From contig PHFX01000006.1 of assembly GCA_007618135.1 (NCBI GenBank), positions 28,255-92,254 on the forward strand: a stretch of DNA of 64,000 nucleotides, in the 5' to 3' direction. Both the position numbers and the translations under genes were made by a program. This DNA is from Candidatus Brocadia sp. WS118 (GTDB taxonomy: Bacteria > Planctomycetota > Brocadiia > Brocadiales > Brocadiaceae). Each line of letters starts with the position of its first letter. The first letter of the stretch is position 1. Positions 1 through 7,185 of this stretch are shown here, piece after piece. Under the pieces are notes generated by a model. The model was not told the origin of the DNA. It saw only the letters and a list, made by a program, of their open reading frames with translations, and ran no database searches.

Positions 1-2
1 AT

Positions 3-656
3 GTAGACGCATGCGAAACTCATATATCAGACGCCTTTGCTGTCAATGCAACAGGGGCGAAACATGTTGCGCTTGCAGGAAAAGAAACAGGAGTAAAGAT
101 TATCCACATCAGTACCGACTATGTATTCGACGGTGCAAAGAACCAATCCTATGTCGAAACTGACCATCCAAACCCTATTTCAATTTACGGCAAGTCAAAA
201 CTCAGCGGAGAAATCGCCATACAAGAAGTATGCGAGAAGTATGCGATTCTCAGGACTGCATGGCTTTACGGCCAGTATAAAAAAAATTTTGTGACCACCA
301 TGCTGGACTTGGGAAAGAAGAACGGCTCCGTGTCCGTTGTGACCGATCAAATCGGTTCTCCAACCTATACGACCGATTTGTCTTATGCTATCTGGAATGT
401 CATCTCAAAAGACCTTCAGGGCATATATCATGTGGCGAACACCGGAACATGTTCGCGCTATGAATGGGCAAGGAAGATTTTTGAACTAACCGGCAACAAG
501 GTATCAGTACATCCTGTGAAAACCAGGGATTATAAACGCGCGGCTACCGTACCTCAGAATTCTTCTTTAAACTGCTCAAAATATACCACAGCTAGCGGAC
601 ATACCATGAGGCCGTGGCAAGAGGCACTGGGAGATTATCTTGGCACAACTCTGTGA
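3..656 (+). CDS. rfbD: dTDP-4-dehydrorhamnose reductase, 5'-truncated by window edge
   Basis: Reading frame 3 is open from the window edge to a TGA at 656, giving about 217 residues of an extended-SDR enzyme; the N-terminal NAD-binding Rossmann glycine motif lies outside the window. Visible hallmarks are the segment HISTDYVFDG and the catalytic YxxxK as YGKSKLSGE, followed by a C-terminal substrate domain with the sequence SPTYTTDLSYAIW. The family (RmlD/RfbD) reduces dTDP-4-dehydro-L-rhamnose to dTDP-L-rhamnose for cell-surface polysaccharide. An internal ATG at 291 gives only the C-terminal half and is not the start. It converges on alanine dehydrogenase. A related SDR of nucleotide-sugar metabolism is the main alternative. 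Confidence 0.88.
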   Translation, partial: VDACETHISDAFAVNATGAKHVALAGKETGVKIIHISTDYVFDGAKNQSYVETDHPNPISIYGKSKLSGEIAIQEVCEKYAILRTAWLYGQYKKNFVTTMLDLGKKNGSVSVVTDQIGSPTYTTDLSYAIWNVISKDLQGIYHVANTGTCSRYEWARKIFELTGNKVSVHPVKTRDYKRAATVPQNSSLNCSKYTTASGHTMRPWQEALGDYLGTTL

Positions 657-768
657 CGCAATGATCAAATGAGCGTGTTTTTCGAAGCTTAAGAATACCA
701 TCAACCCAACAATTTTGCTGGTTGCCTTTCGTTTTTTCTTTTGGGCATTGGCAAACACACACTTTTCG

Positions 769-1872
769 TTACCCGAATGCGCTGTAAGGCAATCCAAAGA
801 CATTGGCAACGGCCTTATTGGCAATCATGCCCTTTACTATATTAATACCCTTCAATATAGCAGGGTTTTCCCGGGCTGCACGTTCATAGCCCTTGTCGGC
901 GATTGCGATGGCGTAAGGCAGCGTTACGTTAGCCAACGCATGGGTTGATGTGCAGGCCACAGCGCCGGGAATATTGGTCACACAGTAATGAACAACATCA
1001 TATTCCCGGTAAGTGGGTTTGCTATGGGTTGTGGGTTTACTTGTTTCCACGCATCCCCCCTGATCAATGGCCACATCAATAATCACGGCACCGGGTTTCA
1101 TCGTTTGAACCATTTCCTTTGTCACAACACACGGCGCCCGTGCCCCTTCAATGAGCACGGCACCAATGAGTACGTCGGCTGCTGCGGCCTTTCCCCGGAT
1201 ATTCTGGGTATTCGACATGAGGGTAACTACATTTTTTGGCATGATATCATCCAGATACCGTAGCCGATTTACGTTAATATCAAGGATGGAGACTCGCGCC
1301 CCAAACCCGGCAGCTACCTTGGCGGCATTGGCGCCTACAACACCACCACCAATAATGACCACCTCGGCAGGGGCTACCCCAGGTACTCCCCCTAAAAGTA
1401 TCCCGCGTCCATGCGTGGGATTCTCTAAACATTTTGCCCCTTCCTGAATGGACATGCGCCCAGCAATCTCACTCATGGGTGTAAGGATCGGGTGTTGCCC
1501 GTATTCATCCCGAATCGTTTCGTAAGCAATGGCTACTATTTTTGATTTTATTACCGTATCTGTTAGTTTTTGTGAGGCGGCAAAGTGGAAAAATGTAAAG
1601 ACAATTTGGCCTTCTTTCAGGAAAGGATATTCATCAGGCAAGGGTTCTTTAACCTTCATCACAAACTGAGCCTGGTTATAAATCTCTTTAAAAGTATCCA
1701 CGAGTATTGCACCTGCCCGTTTATATTCCTCGTCCGGGATACTACTCCCTAAACCAGCGCCCTTTTCTACTAACACGGTATGGCCGTGTTTCAGCATCTC
1801 TTCTATACCAGCAGGAATAAGAGCCACCCGGTACTCATCCTGCTTAATTTCTTTCGGTACACCAACAATCAT
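769..1872 (-). CDS. ald: Alanine dehydrogenase
   Basis: A 367-residue protein, full length for the family. It starts MIVGVPKEIKQDEYRVALIP, the typical alanine dehydrogenase/transhydrogenase N-terminus, and carries the NAD-binding stretch VVIIGGGVVGANAAKVAAGF and the C-terminal SxHALANVTLPYA region. The enzyme interconverts L-alanine and pyruvate plus ammonium using NAD in the cytoplasm. Start is the ATG at 1872, divergent from mtaB with about 140 bp between them, room for two promoters. In an ammonium-oxidising organism it could serve ammonium assimilation or alanine catabolism, which is inference. No anomalies seen. Confidence 0.95.
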   Translation of the reverse strand: MIVGVPKEIKQDEYRVALIPAGIEEMLKHGHTVLVEKGAGLGSSIPDEEYKRAGAILVDTFKEIYNQAQFVMKVKEPLPDEYPFLKEGQIVFTFFHFAASQKLTDTVIKSKIVAIAYETIRDEYGQHPILTPMSEIAGRMSIQEGAKCLENPTHGRGILLGGVPGVAPAEVVIIGGGVVGANAAKVAAGFGARVSILDINVNRLRYLDDIMPKNVVTLMSNTQNIRGKAAAADVLIGAVLIEGARAPCVVTKEMVQTMKPGAVIIDVAIDQGGCVETSKPTTHSKPTYREYDVVHYCVTNIPGAVACTSTHALANVTLPYAIAIADKGYERAARENPAILKGINIVKGMIANKAVANVFGLPYSAFG

Positions 1873-2013
1873 CTGTATTTTCTCTTCAAAAAGGTTGCAT
1901 CGTCTGATAAAATCACCTTAACTTAGTCCCTTGTGACTTATTTGTCAACAGTAGTGTACATTGACGGCAATACTTGTCAAGTTTTTTATATTTGACGCTA
2001 TCCTGTTAAAAAC

Positions 2014-3294
2014 ATGAAGACATGCGCCTTTATCACGCTTGGCTGCAAGGTCAATCAATATGAGACCCAGGCCATCCGGGAAGCCCTTGCCGCGAAAGGA
2101 TTTGTTGAAACCATCCCTGAACAGGCAGCCGATTTATATGTAATCAACACTTGTACCGTTACCTCGGCCAGCGATGAAAAATCACGTCAACACATCAAAA
2201 GGGTTAAACGAAAGAACCCTCGTGCAATTGTTGTTGTAACCGGTTGTTATGCAGAGGCCGATGCCAGAACAATTAAAAACATAGACGGGGTGGATTATGT
2301 GATTACCAAGGACGAAGAGGCACAATTAGCGGAGATTGTAAGTAGGGACACGGTGCCCCGTGTCCCCACGCAAGAATCTATTTACAATCTTAAGATAAGC
2401 CACTTTGCAGGTCATACCAGGGCATTTCTGAAGATTGAAGACGGATGCGACATGTACTGTTCCTATTGTATCATCCCCTACGTTCGGGGAGGCATCAAGA
2501 GCCGAAGACCACAGGATATCCTAGAAGAAGCAAGACGTTTAATTGATAATGGCTACAAAGAGATTATACTGACGGGCATTCATCTGGGGGCCTATGGCAA
2601 GGACACTCAGGGAGCCTACCGTTTATTGGGTGTTATTCAGATGCTCAGTAATCTATCAGGCTTAGAGAGACTCCGGCTGAGTTCAATCGAAGTCAATGAA
2701 ATAACCAACGATTTAATCGACCTTGTTATGCATTTAGGAAAAATATGTCCCCACTTCCACATTCCATTACAAAGTGGAGATGATTTTATCCTGAAGAGGA
2801 TGAATAGAAAGTATACCTCATCGCAATATCTAGAAACGCTGGATAGCATCCGGTCAAAAATTGATTCGCCATCATTTACCACTGACGTCATCGTTGGCTT
2901 TCCGGGAGAAAAAGACGAACACATTGAAAACACCATCAATCTCTGTAAAAATGCTGGCTTTAGCAGGATGCATATATTTCCTTTTAGTGCACGAGAAGGT
3001 ACCCCGGCGGCAAAGATGACTGACCATTGTCAACCTCAAATTATTAAAACAAGAAGGTCAAGGCTGGATGCCGTGTCAAAAACTTTAGCCTATTCCTATA
3101 AAAGACGATTTTTAAACACGTGTGTTAAAGTACTTGCAGAGATGGAGCGAGACCCCAAAACAAACAAATTATGCGGTTACTCTGAGCGGTATATCAAGGT
3201 CTTATTTGACGGTCCGGACATGGTTAAAAAGTCGCTTGTTTCGGTCCGGATAGATGAAATTACCCCTTCCTTTACTATGGGAACTTTGCAATAA
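2014..3294 (+). CDS. mtaB: tRNA t6A37 methylthiotransferase MtaB
   Basis: 426 residues with the three-domain methylthiotransferase layout. The N-terminal UPF0004 domain begins KTCAFITLGCKVNQYETQ. The radical SAM motif CDMYCSYC lies near residues 146-153 and is followed by IIPYVRGGIKSRRP. A TRAM-like C-terminal region ends the protein. The GCKVNQYE signature and the IPYVRG wording point to the MtaB branch (2-methylthio-N6-threonylcarbamoyladenosine at A37 of tRNA) rather than MiaB or RimO. Two [4Fe-4S] clusters are expected. The gene stands alone, facing away from ald, with a PLD-like gene 39 bp downstream. Confidence 0.9.
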   Translation: MKTCAFITLGCKVNQYETQAIREALAAKGFVETIPEQAADLYVINTCTVTSASDEKSRQHIKRVKRKNPRAIVVVTGCYAEADARTIKNIDGVDYVITKDEEAQLAEIVSRDTVPRVPTQESIYNLKISHFAGHTRAFLKIEDGCDMYCSYCIIPYVRGGIKSRRPQDILEEARRLIDNGYKEIILTGIHLGAYGKDTQGAYRLLGVIQMLSNLSGLERLRLSSIEVNEITNDLIDLVMHLGKICPHFHIPLQSGDDFILKRMNRKYTSSQYLETLDSIRSKIDSPSFTTDVIVGFPGEKDEHIENTINLCKNAGFSRMHIFPFSAREGTPAAKMTDHCQPQIIKTRRSRLDAVSKTLAYSYKRRFLNTCVKVLAEMERDPKTNKLCGYSERYIKVLFDGPDMVKKSLVSVRIDEITPSFTMGTLQ

Positions 3295-3333
3295 TTCCAA
3301 AAGGTAAAACGTTTTTTTCTGGCAATCAAGCAC

Positions 3334-3924
3334 ATGAAATATCTGAGACACAAAATAAATAAATTTTCCCTCACGGCCATTTTCGTTCTCTGTGTCTTTT
3401 ACAACCCTTCATCTTTTGGTCTGCCTGCCGACGATGTCATACCCCTGATGGACGAAGACTATTATCCACAGGTACACCAGGCATTGACCACCGCAAAGAA
3501 ATCCATCCTGTGTGTTATGTACATGGCCGATATTGATCCAAAATATAATCGGGGTTGGGAATATAATTTAGTAAATGACCTTATTAATGCCCACAGGCGC
3601 GGCTTAACGGTGAGTGTAATTTTTGATCAAAACACCATGTTTTGGGAAACGGGGAAAAAAGGGAAAAAGACGGAAAGAAGAAGTGAAAATGCGTACGAAC
3701 TGCTCAAGAAAAATGGCGTCCCTGTCTATTACGACAGTATCGACCGTGTTACGCACAGTAAGGTATTAGTCATAGACGACTATATCACTATCGTGGGCAG
3801 TACGAACTGGACATATAGCGCACTAAGGAAAAACCACGAGGCCTCCGTCTTAATAAAATCACGCAGCGTATCAGAGGCATTTCTTGAAAAGCTCAAAACG
3901 ATTTCAAAATATCAAGCGAAGTAA
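3334..3924 (+). CDS. Secreted phospholipase D-like (single HKD) nuclease/phosphodiesterase
   Basis: 196 residues. The N-terminus MKYLRHKINKFSLTAIFVLC followed by a cleavable-looking hydrophobic segment up to about residue 30 suggests export. The C-terminal half holds one HKD motif, HSKVLVIDDYITIVGSTNWT, with His near residue 141. One HKD per chain and this length match the Nuc/endonuclease subgroup of the PLD superfamily, which dimerises to form one active site. Substrate is not deducible; periplasmic nuclease or phospholipase are both possible. It follows mtaB by 39 bp on the same strand and precedes the first toxin-antitoxin pair. Confidence 0.8.
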   Translation: MKYLRHKINKFSLTAIFVLCVFYNPSSFGLPADDVIPLMDEDYYPQVHQALTTAKKSILCVMYMADIDPKYNRGWEYNLVNDLINAHRRGLTVSVIFDQNTMFWETGKKGKKTERRSENAYELLKKNGVPVYYDSIDRVTHSKVLVIDDYITIVGSTNWTYSALRKNHEASVLIKSRSVSEAFLEKLKTISKYQAK

Positions 3925-3956
3925 AATCCTGAAAACATTATAAGGAGGAGATCAAA

Positions 3957-4181
3957 ATGCAGGTGGATTGGAGGAACTATATAGTAAGCACGCCCGATGT
4001 TCTTCGTGGTAGACCTCGAATCAAAGAGACAAGAATTCCGGTTAGCCTTATACTGGGATACCTGGCGATAGGTAAGACGGCAGACGGAATTATTGAGGAA
4101 TTTCCAGATATTACAAAAGAGCAAATTGCTGCTTGTCTGGATTACGCGCGGGCGCTATCAGAATTTGAGGTTGCGATCTGA
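3957..4181 (+). CDS. DUF433 family antitoxin
   Basis: 74 residues, preceded by a strong Shine-Dalgarno (AGGAGGAG) 6 bases before the ATG. The segments DVLRGRPRIKETRIPVSLIL and EEFPDITKEQIAACLDYAR are the typical DUF433 winged-HTH pattern, in which a conserved G-x-P-x-I-x-x-T-R-I motif begins the domain. DUF433 proteins are usually the antitoxin partner of DUF5615 PIN-like toxins. Its stop codon overlaps the ATG of the following truncated toxin (TGATG), so the two were co-translated. A second, intact pair lies 1.3 kb downstream. Confidence 0.85.
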   Translation: MQVDWRNYIVSTPDVLRGRPRIKETRIPVSLILGYLAIGKTADGIIEEFPDITKEQIAACLDYARALSEFEVAI

Positions 4182-4351
4182 TGAAGCTGAAATTCTTTGC
4201 AGATCACTGCATTTCCAACTTTATAATCAAAACACTTCAGGATGCAGGTAACGAAGTATCTAGATTAAGAGATTATTTGTGTTCCTATCCCAGTATGAAT
4301 CATTACAAACGGGGTCATAATTATGGTACAAACAACAAATTCAGGAACTAA
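4181..4351 (+). pseudogene. Truncated DUF5615 PIN-like toxin
   Basis: An ORF of 56 codons starting at the ATG that overlaps the antitoxin stop. The first 32 residues (MKLKFFADHCISNF...LQDAGNEVSRLRD) are the start of a DUF5615 toxin, which normally runs to 105-120 residues and carries further acidic residues. The reading then leaves the family and ends in RGHNYGTNNKFRN, encoded by the 70-bp direct repeat that begins at 4316. The toxin therefore appears cut off, leaving an orphan antitoxin. Compare the complete toxin at 5822-6148 (MKIYADENIERS). The ORF is too short for routine ORF calling. Confidence 0.65.
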
Positions 4352-4385
4352 TGTTTGATGATTCTGTAATGCGTTAATATCTATG
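4316..4385. repeat. 70-bp direct repeat, copy 1 (left of HEPN/MNT cassette)
   Basis: This stretch matches 5103-5172 in the same orientation at 63 of 70 positions by eye, with no gaps. It encodes the last 12 residues of the truncated toxin ORF and ends 10 bases before the HEPN start codon. The two copies bracket the HEPN/MNT pair. Confidence 0.85.
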
Positions 4386-4395
4386 TCACTGATAC

Positions 4396-4788
4396 ATGGG
4401 AATAAAAAAGGAAGTTAAAAACTGGATAGATTCTGCCCTTTACGATATGGAAACTGCAGAACATATGTTTAATGCAGGCAGATATATTTATACAATTTTT
4501 ATGTGCCATCTTGCTATAGAAAAGTTATTAAAGGCAAAAATTGAAGAAATTACCGGAAAGGTACCGCCAAAAACGCATAGTTTGAGATACTTGCTACAGT
4601 TAAGTGGTTTGGAAATATCAGAGGATATGTTTACTTTCATAAGCAAATTAAGCGATGTGAGCATTCCGACTCGATATCCAGAAGATTTTAAAGAACTTAT
4701 AAAAAGTTATGACAGAGAAACGGTCAATACGTACCTGACTGAAACCAGGGAGGTTTTCAAATGGATAAAAAAATGTCTAAAATTATAG
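4396..4788 (+). CDS. HEPN domain protein (toxin of HEPN/MNT module)
   Basis: 130 residues, mostly helical, with the family pattern of a first helix WIDSALYDMETAEHMF, a second helix with CHLAIEKLLKAKIEE, a conserved THSLRYLL motif and a later RYPEDF segment. HEPN proteins of this type act as RNases or as targets of AMPylation by the paired MNT nucleotidyltransferase. The next gene starts inside this one (28-bp overlap), the normal order in HEPN/MNT modules. The classical RxxxxH pair is not obvious in the expected place, so RNase activity is uncertain. It lies between two 70-bp direct repeats. Confidence 0.85.
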   Translation: MGIKKEVKNWIDSALYDMETAEHMFNAGRYIYTIFMCHLAIEKLLKAKIEEITGKVPPKTHSLRYLLQLSGLEISEDMFTFISKLSDVSIPTRYPEDFKELIKSYDRETVNTYLTETREVFKWIKKCLKL

Positions 4789-5138
4789 CAGATGTGAAGC
4801 TTGCCCTTGAGGCTATGGATATTCAAGTTACGAAAATTATATTATTTGGTTCACATGCTCAAGGCACTGCTCATGAACACAGCGATATTGATCTAGCCAT
4901 AATCTCAGAAGATTTTAAAGATATGAATTTATTAAGACGGCTTGAACTTATTGGTATTGCCTTAGCCAGGGCAAAAATCATGGACCCTGTTGAAGTCATC
5001 GCCTATACAGAGGAGGAGTTTAAATCAAAAAGAGAAGGAACGTTTGCAGGTGATGAAATCAAAGCCAAAGGTGTGGAAATACAACAAAGAATAACACGGC
5101 GGCATAATTTTGATACAGACAACAAATTCAGGCGCTAA
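4761..5138 (+). CDS. MNT-type nucleotidyltransferase antitoxin
   Basis: 125 residues. The signature GSHAQGTAHEHSDIDL is the GSxxxGxxxxxSDxDL pattern of minimal nucleotidyltransferases, with both metal-binding aspartates present. Such proteins neutralise the cognate HEPN toxin, in studied cases by AMPylating a tyrosine of it. The ATG lies inside the HEPN gene, implying translational coupling. The last 12 residues (RHNFDTDNKFRR) are encoded by the right-hand 70-bp repeat and are probably not ancestral. Role of antitoxin versus toxin within the pair is inferred from the family. Confidence 0.85.
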   Translation: MDKKMSKIIADVKLALEAMDIQVTKIILFGSHAQGTAHEHSDIDLAIISEDFKDMNLLRRLELIGIALARAKIMDPVEVIAYTEEEFKSKREGTFAGDEIKAKGVEIQQRITRRHNFDTDNKFRR

Positions 5139-5172
5139 TGTTTAATGGTTCTGTAATGCGTTAATATCTATG
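5103..5172. repeat. 70-bp direct repeat, copy 2 (right of HEPN/MNT cassette)
   Basis: Second copy of the repeat at 4316-4385, same orientation, seven substitutions. It overlaps the 3' end of the MNT gene, in the same reading frame that it has in the truncated toxin ORF (NKFR before the stop in both). The copies are 787 bp apart, start to start. Confidence 0.85.
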
Positions 5173-5517
5173 ACACCTGCTTTGTGATGGGTCTGCTCTG
5201 CTTGACCCATCCTACTTGACTGGATACACGCTCACCCCATGAATTATGATATTTGTATAGAGGTTTGAGCGAGAAGTGAATTAGTGGGGTCTTGCTTCTT
5301 GAATTTCTAAGGAAATGCAGGCGACAGCAGATAACATCGGGCTTAAGACTGCCTTCATAATTCACAAAATTGCTTATAACCAAAAGACGAAAATAGCTTT
5401 TGTGAAATGGAAGTTATATGAGATACTTATGAGTAGAAAATATATTAATTCACCCAAAGACCCAAAGGGCGCAAAGGAAGACTTTAAAAGGGCGAATAAA
5501 TTAATAAGGAGAAAATT
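5139..5517. other. Intergenic stretch between the two toxin-antitoxin groups
   Basis: No convincing gene. It contains a perfect 8-bp inverted repeat with a 10-base loop at 5186-5211 (GATGGGTC...GACCCATC), without a T-run. At about 5449-5478 there is a CCCAAAGACCCAAAGGGCGCAAAGG stretch, a short degenerate tandem of the kind found dispersed in environmental genomes. An ORF can be drawn from 5315 but it has no start signal and is built partly from that tandem. Confidence 0.6.
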
Positions 5518-5838
5518 ATGTCGATTGTAAAAAAGATAAAACATCCCTATGTTTCTATAGATCCAAAAATTGCAGGTGGACAACCTGTTATTCGTAACAC
5601 CCGTATAAAGGTACTAGATATAGCTATCAGATATGAACTAATGGGGATGAGTGCTGATAGTATTATAGATGAATACCCTCATCTGAGACTCGAACAGGTT
5701 CATGATGCCTTGTCCTATTACTATGAACATAAGGATATGTTTGATAGGAAATTTCGACAAGATCAATCGTTTCTAACTCAACTCAAAAAACAGTACCCAT
5801 CCAAGCTAAAAGCAAAATTGAATGAAGATTTATGCTGA
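5518..5838 (+). CDS. DUF433 family antitoxin (second copy)
   Basis: 106 residues, start ATG at 5518 preceded by AAGGAG. The segment DPKIAGGQPVIRNTRIKVLD followed by YELMGMSADSIIDEYPHLRL is a clear DUF433 winged-HTH. It is about 30 residues longer than the first copy, with a charged C-terminal tail (QLKKQYPSKLKAKLNEDLC) that probably contacts the toxin. It overlaps the DUF5615 toxin start by 17 bp. Likely autoregulated with its toxin, as in other type II systems; this is inference. Confidence 0.87.
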   Translation: MSIVKKIKHPYVSIDPKIAGGQPVIRNTRIKVLDIAIRYELMGMSADSIIDEYPHLRLEQVHDALSYYYEHKDMFDRKFRQDQSFLTQLKKQYPSKLKAKLNEDLC

Positions 5839-6148
5839 TGAAAATATAGAACGTTCTATAGTTGAAGGATTACGCAGGCGGAAAATAGAGGTATTTTCAG
5901 CAAGAGAACTCGGATATTTAGGCAAACCTGATGAGTTTCATATCAGAAAGGCATCAGAAATGAAAGCCGTTATTCTCACCCATGACATTGATTTCCTGAG
6001 AATAGCGCGCAGTGAAGATGTTGCCCACAATGGAATAATATTTTCGCATTCAAAGAATGTTTCTATTGGCCAATGCATCAGAATGGTAGAATTAATTGCA
6101 AGAGTTTTAACCGATAAAGATATGGAGAATTATGTTGAATTTTTGTAA
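5822..6148 (+). CDS. DUF5615 PIN-like toxin
   Basis: 108 residues, a complete member of the DUF5615 family. The N-terminal MKIYADENIERS carries the first acidic pair (D6, E7). ILTHDIDFLRIA near residues 59-70 carries the second acidic site. Family members have a PIN-like fold and are presumed RNases neutralised by DUF433 proteins. The ATG lies inside the antitoxin gene, giving coupled translation. This intact copy shows what is missing from the truncated one at 4181-4351. Confidence 0.87.
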   Translation: MKIYADENIERSIVEGLRRRKIEVFSARELGYLGKPDEFHIRKASEMKAVILTHDIDFLRIARSEDVAHNGIIFSHSKNVSIGQCIRMVELIARVLTDKDMENYVEFL

Positions 6149-6224
6149 TTTTTAAAAAGTAAAGGAAGGACGATGCAATGCATGAAGTAAATGGATTATG
6201 TCGTTTGGAAAGAAGGTAAATATT

Positions 6225-7025
6225 ATGTTTTATAGTTTCAGTATCTCTGTGCCTCTGCGGTCTATTATCCGCAGGAATCTCAGATTCTTCATATGTGTTC
6301 TCTGTGTAATCTGTGGTTTCAATTTTTTATCCCATACCATTTTTGCTATGGGTGAGGCCTCGAAAATTACCTTTGCCCAATTGGAATATTCGGGAGGGAA
6401 CTGGAATCCCAGACCCAACGCAGGAAAGCGTCTTATGTGGGAGCTCATCAAGCGAACCAGCGTTGAGGCGCGTATCGACACCGTAATTCTTCGGTCGGAT
6501 GATGTCACTATCTTTGAATACCCGTTTCTCTATATGTCTGGAGATCAGGAATTCCCACCTCTTACCGAGAAAGAAATTGCTAATCTAAAATTATATCTGG
6601 AATTTGGCGGCACACTCTTGATTGACGACTGCATCGGAAAGAACGATTTTGGGTTTGATGCTTCTGTCCGCCGGGAAATTAAACGGCTATTTCCCAATAA
6701 ATCCCTGGAAAAGCTGCCTGCAAACCATACCCTTTTCAAGTCTTTTTATTTACTGAATCAGGCCTATGGCAGGATTATGGAAAAATCTTATCTGGAAGGT
6801 ATAACGATAGAAAACCGAACGGCGATAGTTTATTCACAGAACGACCTGGGGGGCGCCTGGGCTAAAGACCCGCTTGGTACGTGGGAATACCAAGTAACTC
6901 CTGGTGGTGAAACACAAAGGTCTATGGCATTTCGTCTCGGAATAAACATCATCATGTATGCACTAACCGGTGACTATAAGCAGGATCAGGTACACCTGCC
7001 CTTTATTCTGAAAAGGCAGATGTAA
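6225..7025 (+). CDS. DUF4159 domain protein, exported
   Basis: About 266 residues from the ATG at 6225, chosen because AAGAAGG stands 8-10 bases upstream; an ATG at 6198 in the same frame is the alternative. Residues 1-45 form a hydrophobic, signal-like segment ending SHTIFAMG. The rest is DUF4159: FEYPFLYMSGDQEFPPLT, YLEFGGTLLIDDCIG and FRLGINIIMYALTGDYK, a class I glutamine-amidotransferase-like fold without a catalytic Cys. The family is often found near MoxR/BatA-type genes; here it stands alone. Function is unknown. The DNA for the signal region is made of a dispersed repeat (see 6237-6330). Confidence 0.75.
   Translation: MFYSFSISVPLRSIIRRNLRFFICVLCVICGFNFLSHTIFAMGEASKITFAQLEYSGGNWNPRPNAGKRLMWELIKRTSVEARIDTVILRSDDVTIFEYPFLYMSGDQEFPPLTEKEIANLKLYLEFGGTLLIDDCIGKNDFGFDASVRREIKRLFPNKSLEKLPANHTLFKSFYLLNQAYGRIMEKSYLEGITIENRTAIVYSQNDLGGAWAKDPLGTWEYQVTPGGETQRSMAFRLGINIIMYALTGDYKQDQVHLPFILKRQM
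6237..6330. repeat. Dispersed CTCTGTG/AATCTGTGGTTT-type repeat within a signal-peptide coding region
   Basis: The stretch holds CTCTGTGCCTCTGCGGT, then AATCTCAGATT, then TCTCTGTGTAATCTGTGGTTT. The same words in reverse complement occur at about 53973-54015 (AACCACAGATTTCGCAGATT, GCACAGATT). These are low-complexity dispersed words, here lying inside the 5' part of the DUF4159 gene. Confidence 0.5.
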
Positions 7026-7185
7026 TGCTTCTTATAAAATCAAGTCTTCAGTAATTTTAATAGTGTAGTAGCAATTCATGAATTACTACTCCAGAGCTGT
7101 TTTGGAGTTCCTTATCGCCAGGAAAAGCTTACTGCCTGAAAATAAGTAAGACAACCCAACTTAGCAGGGTGACATTGAAAGTGAA

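Noticed and set aside
5186..5211. Terminator after the HEPN/MNT genes
   Set aside because: The 8-bp inverted repeat is perfect but has no T-run after it on either strand.
5315..5530. 71-codon ORF before the second DUF433 gene
   Set aside because: No start support, contains a degenerate AAAGACCCAAAG tandem and overlaps the real start.
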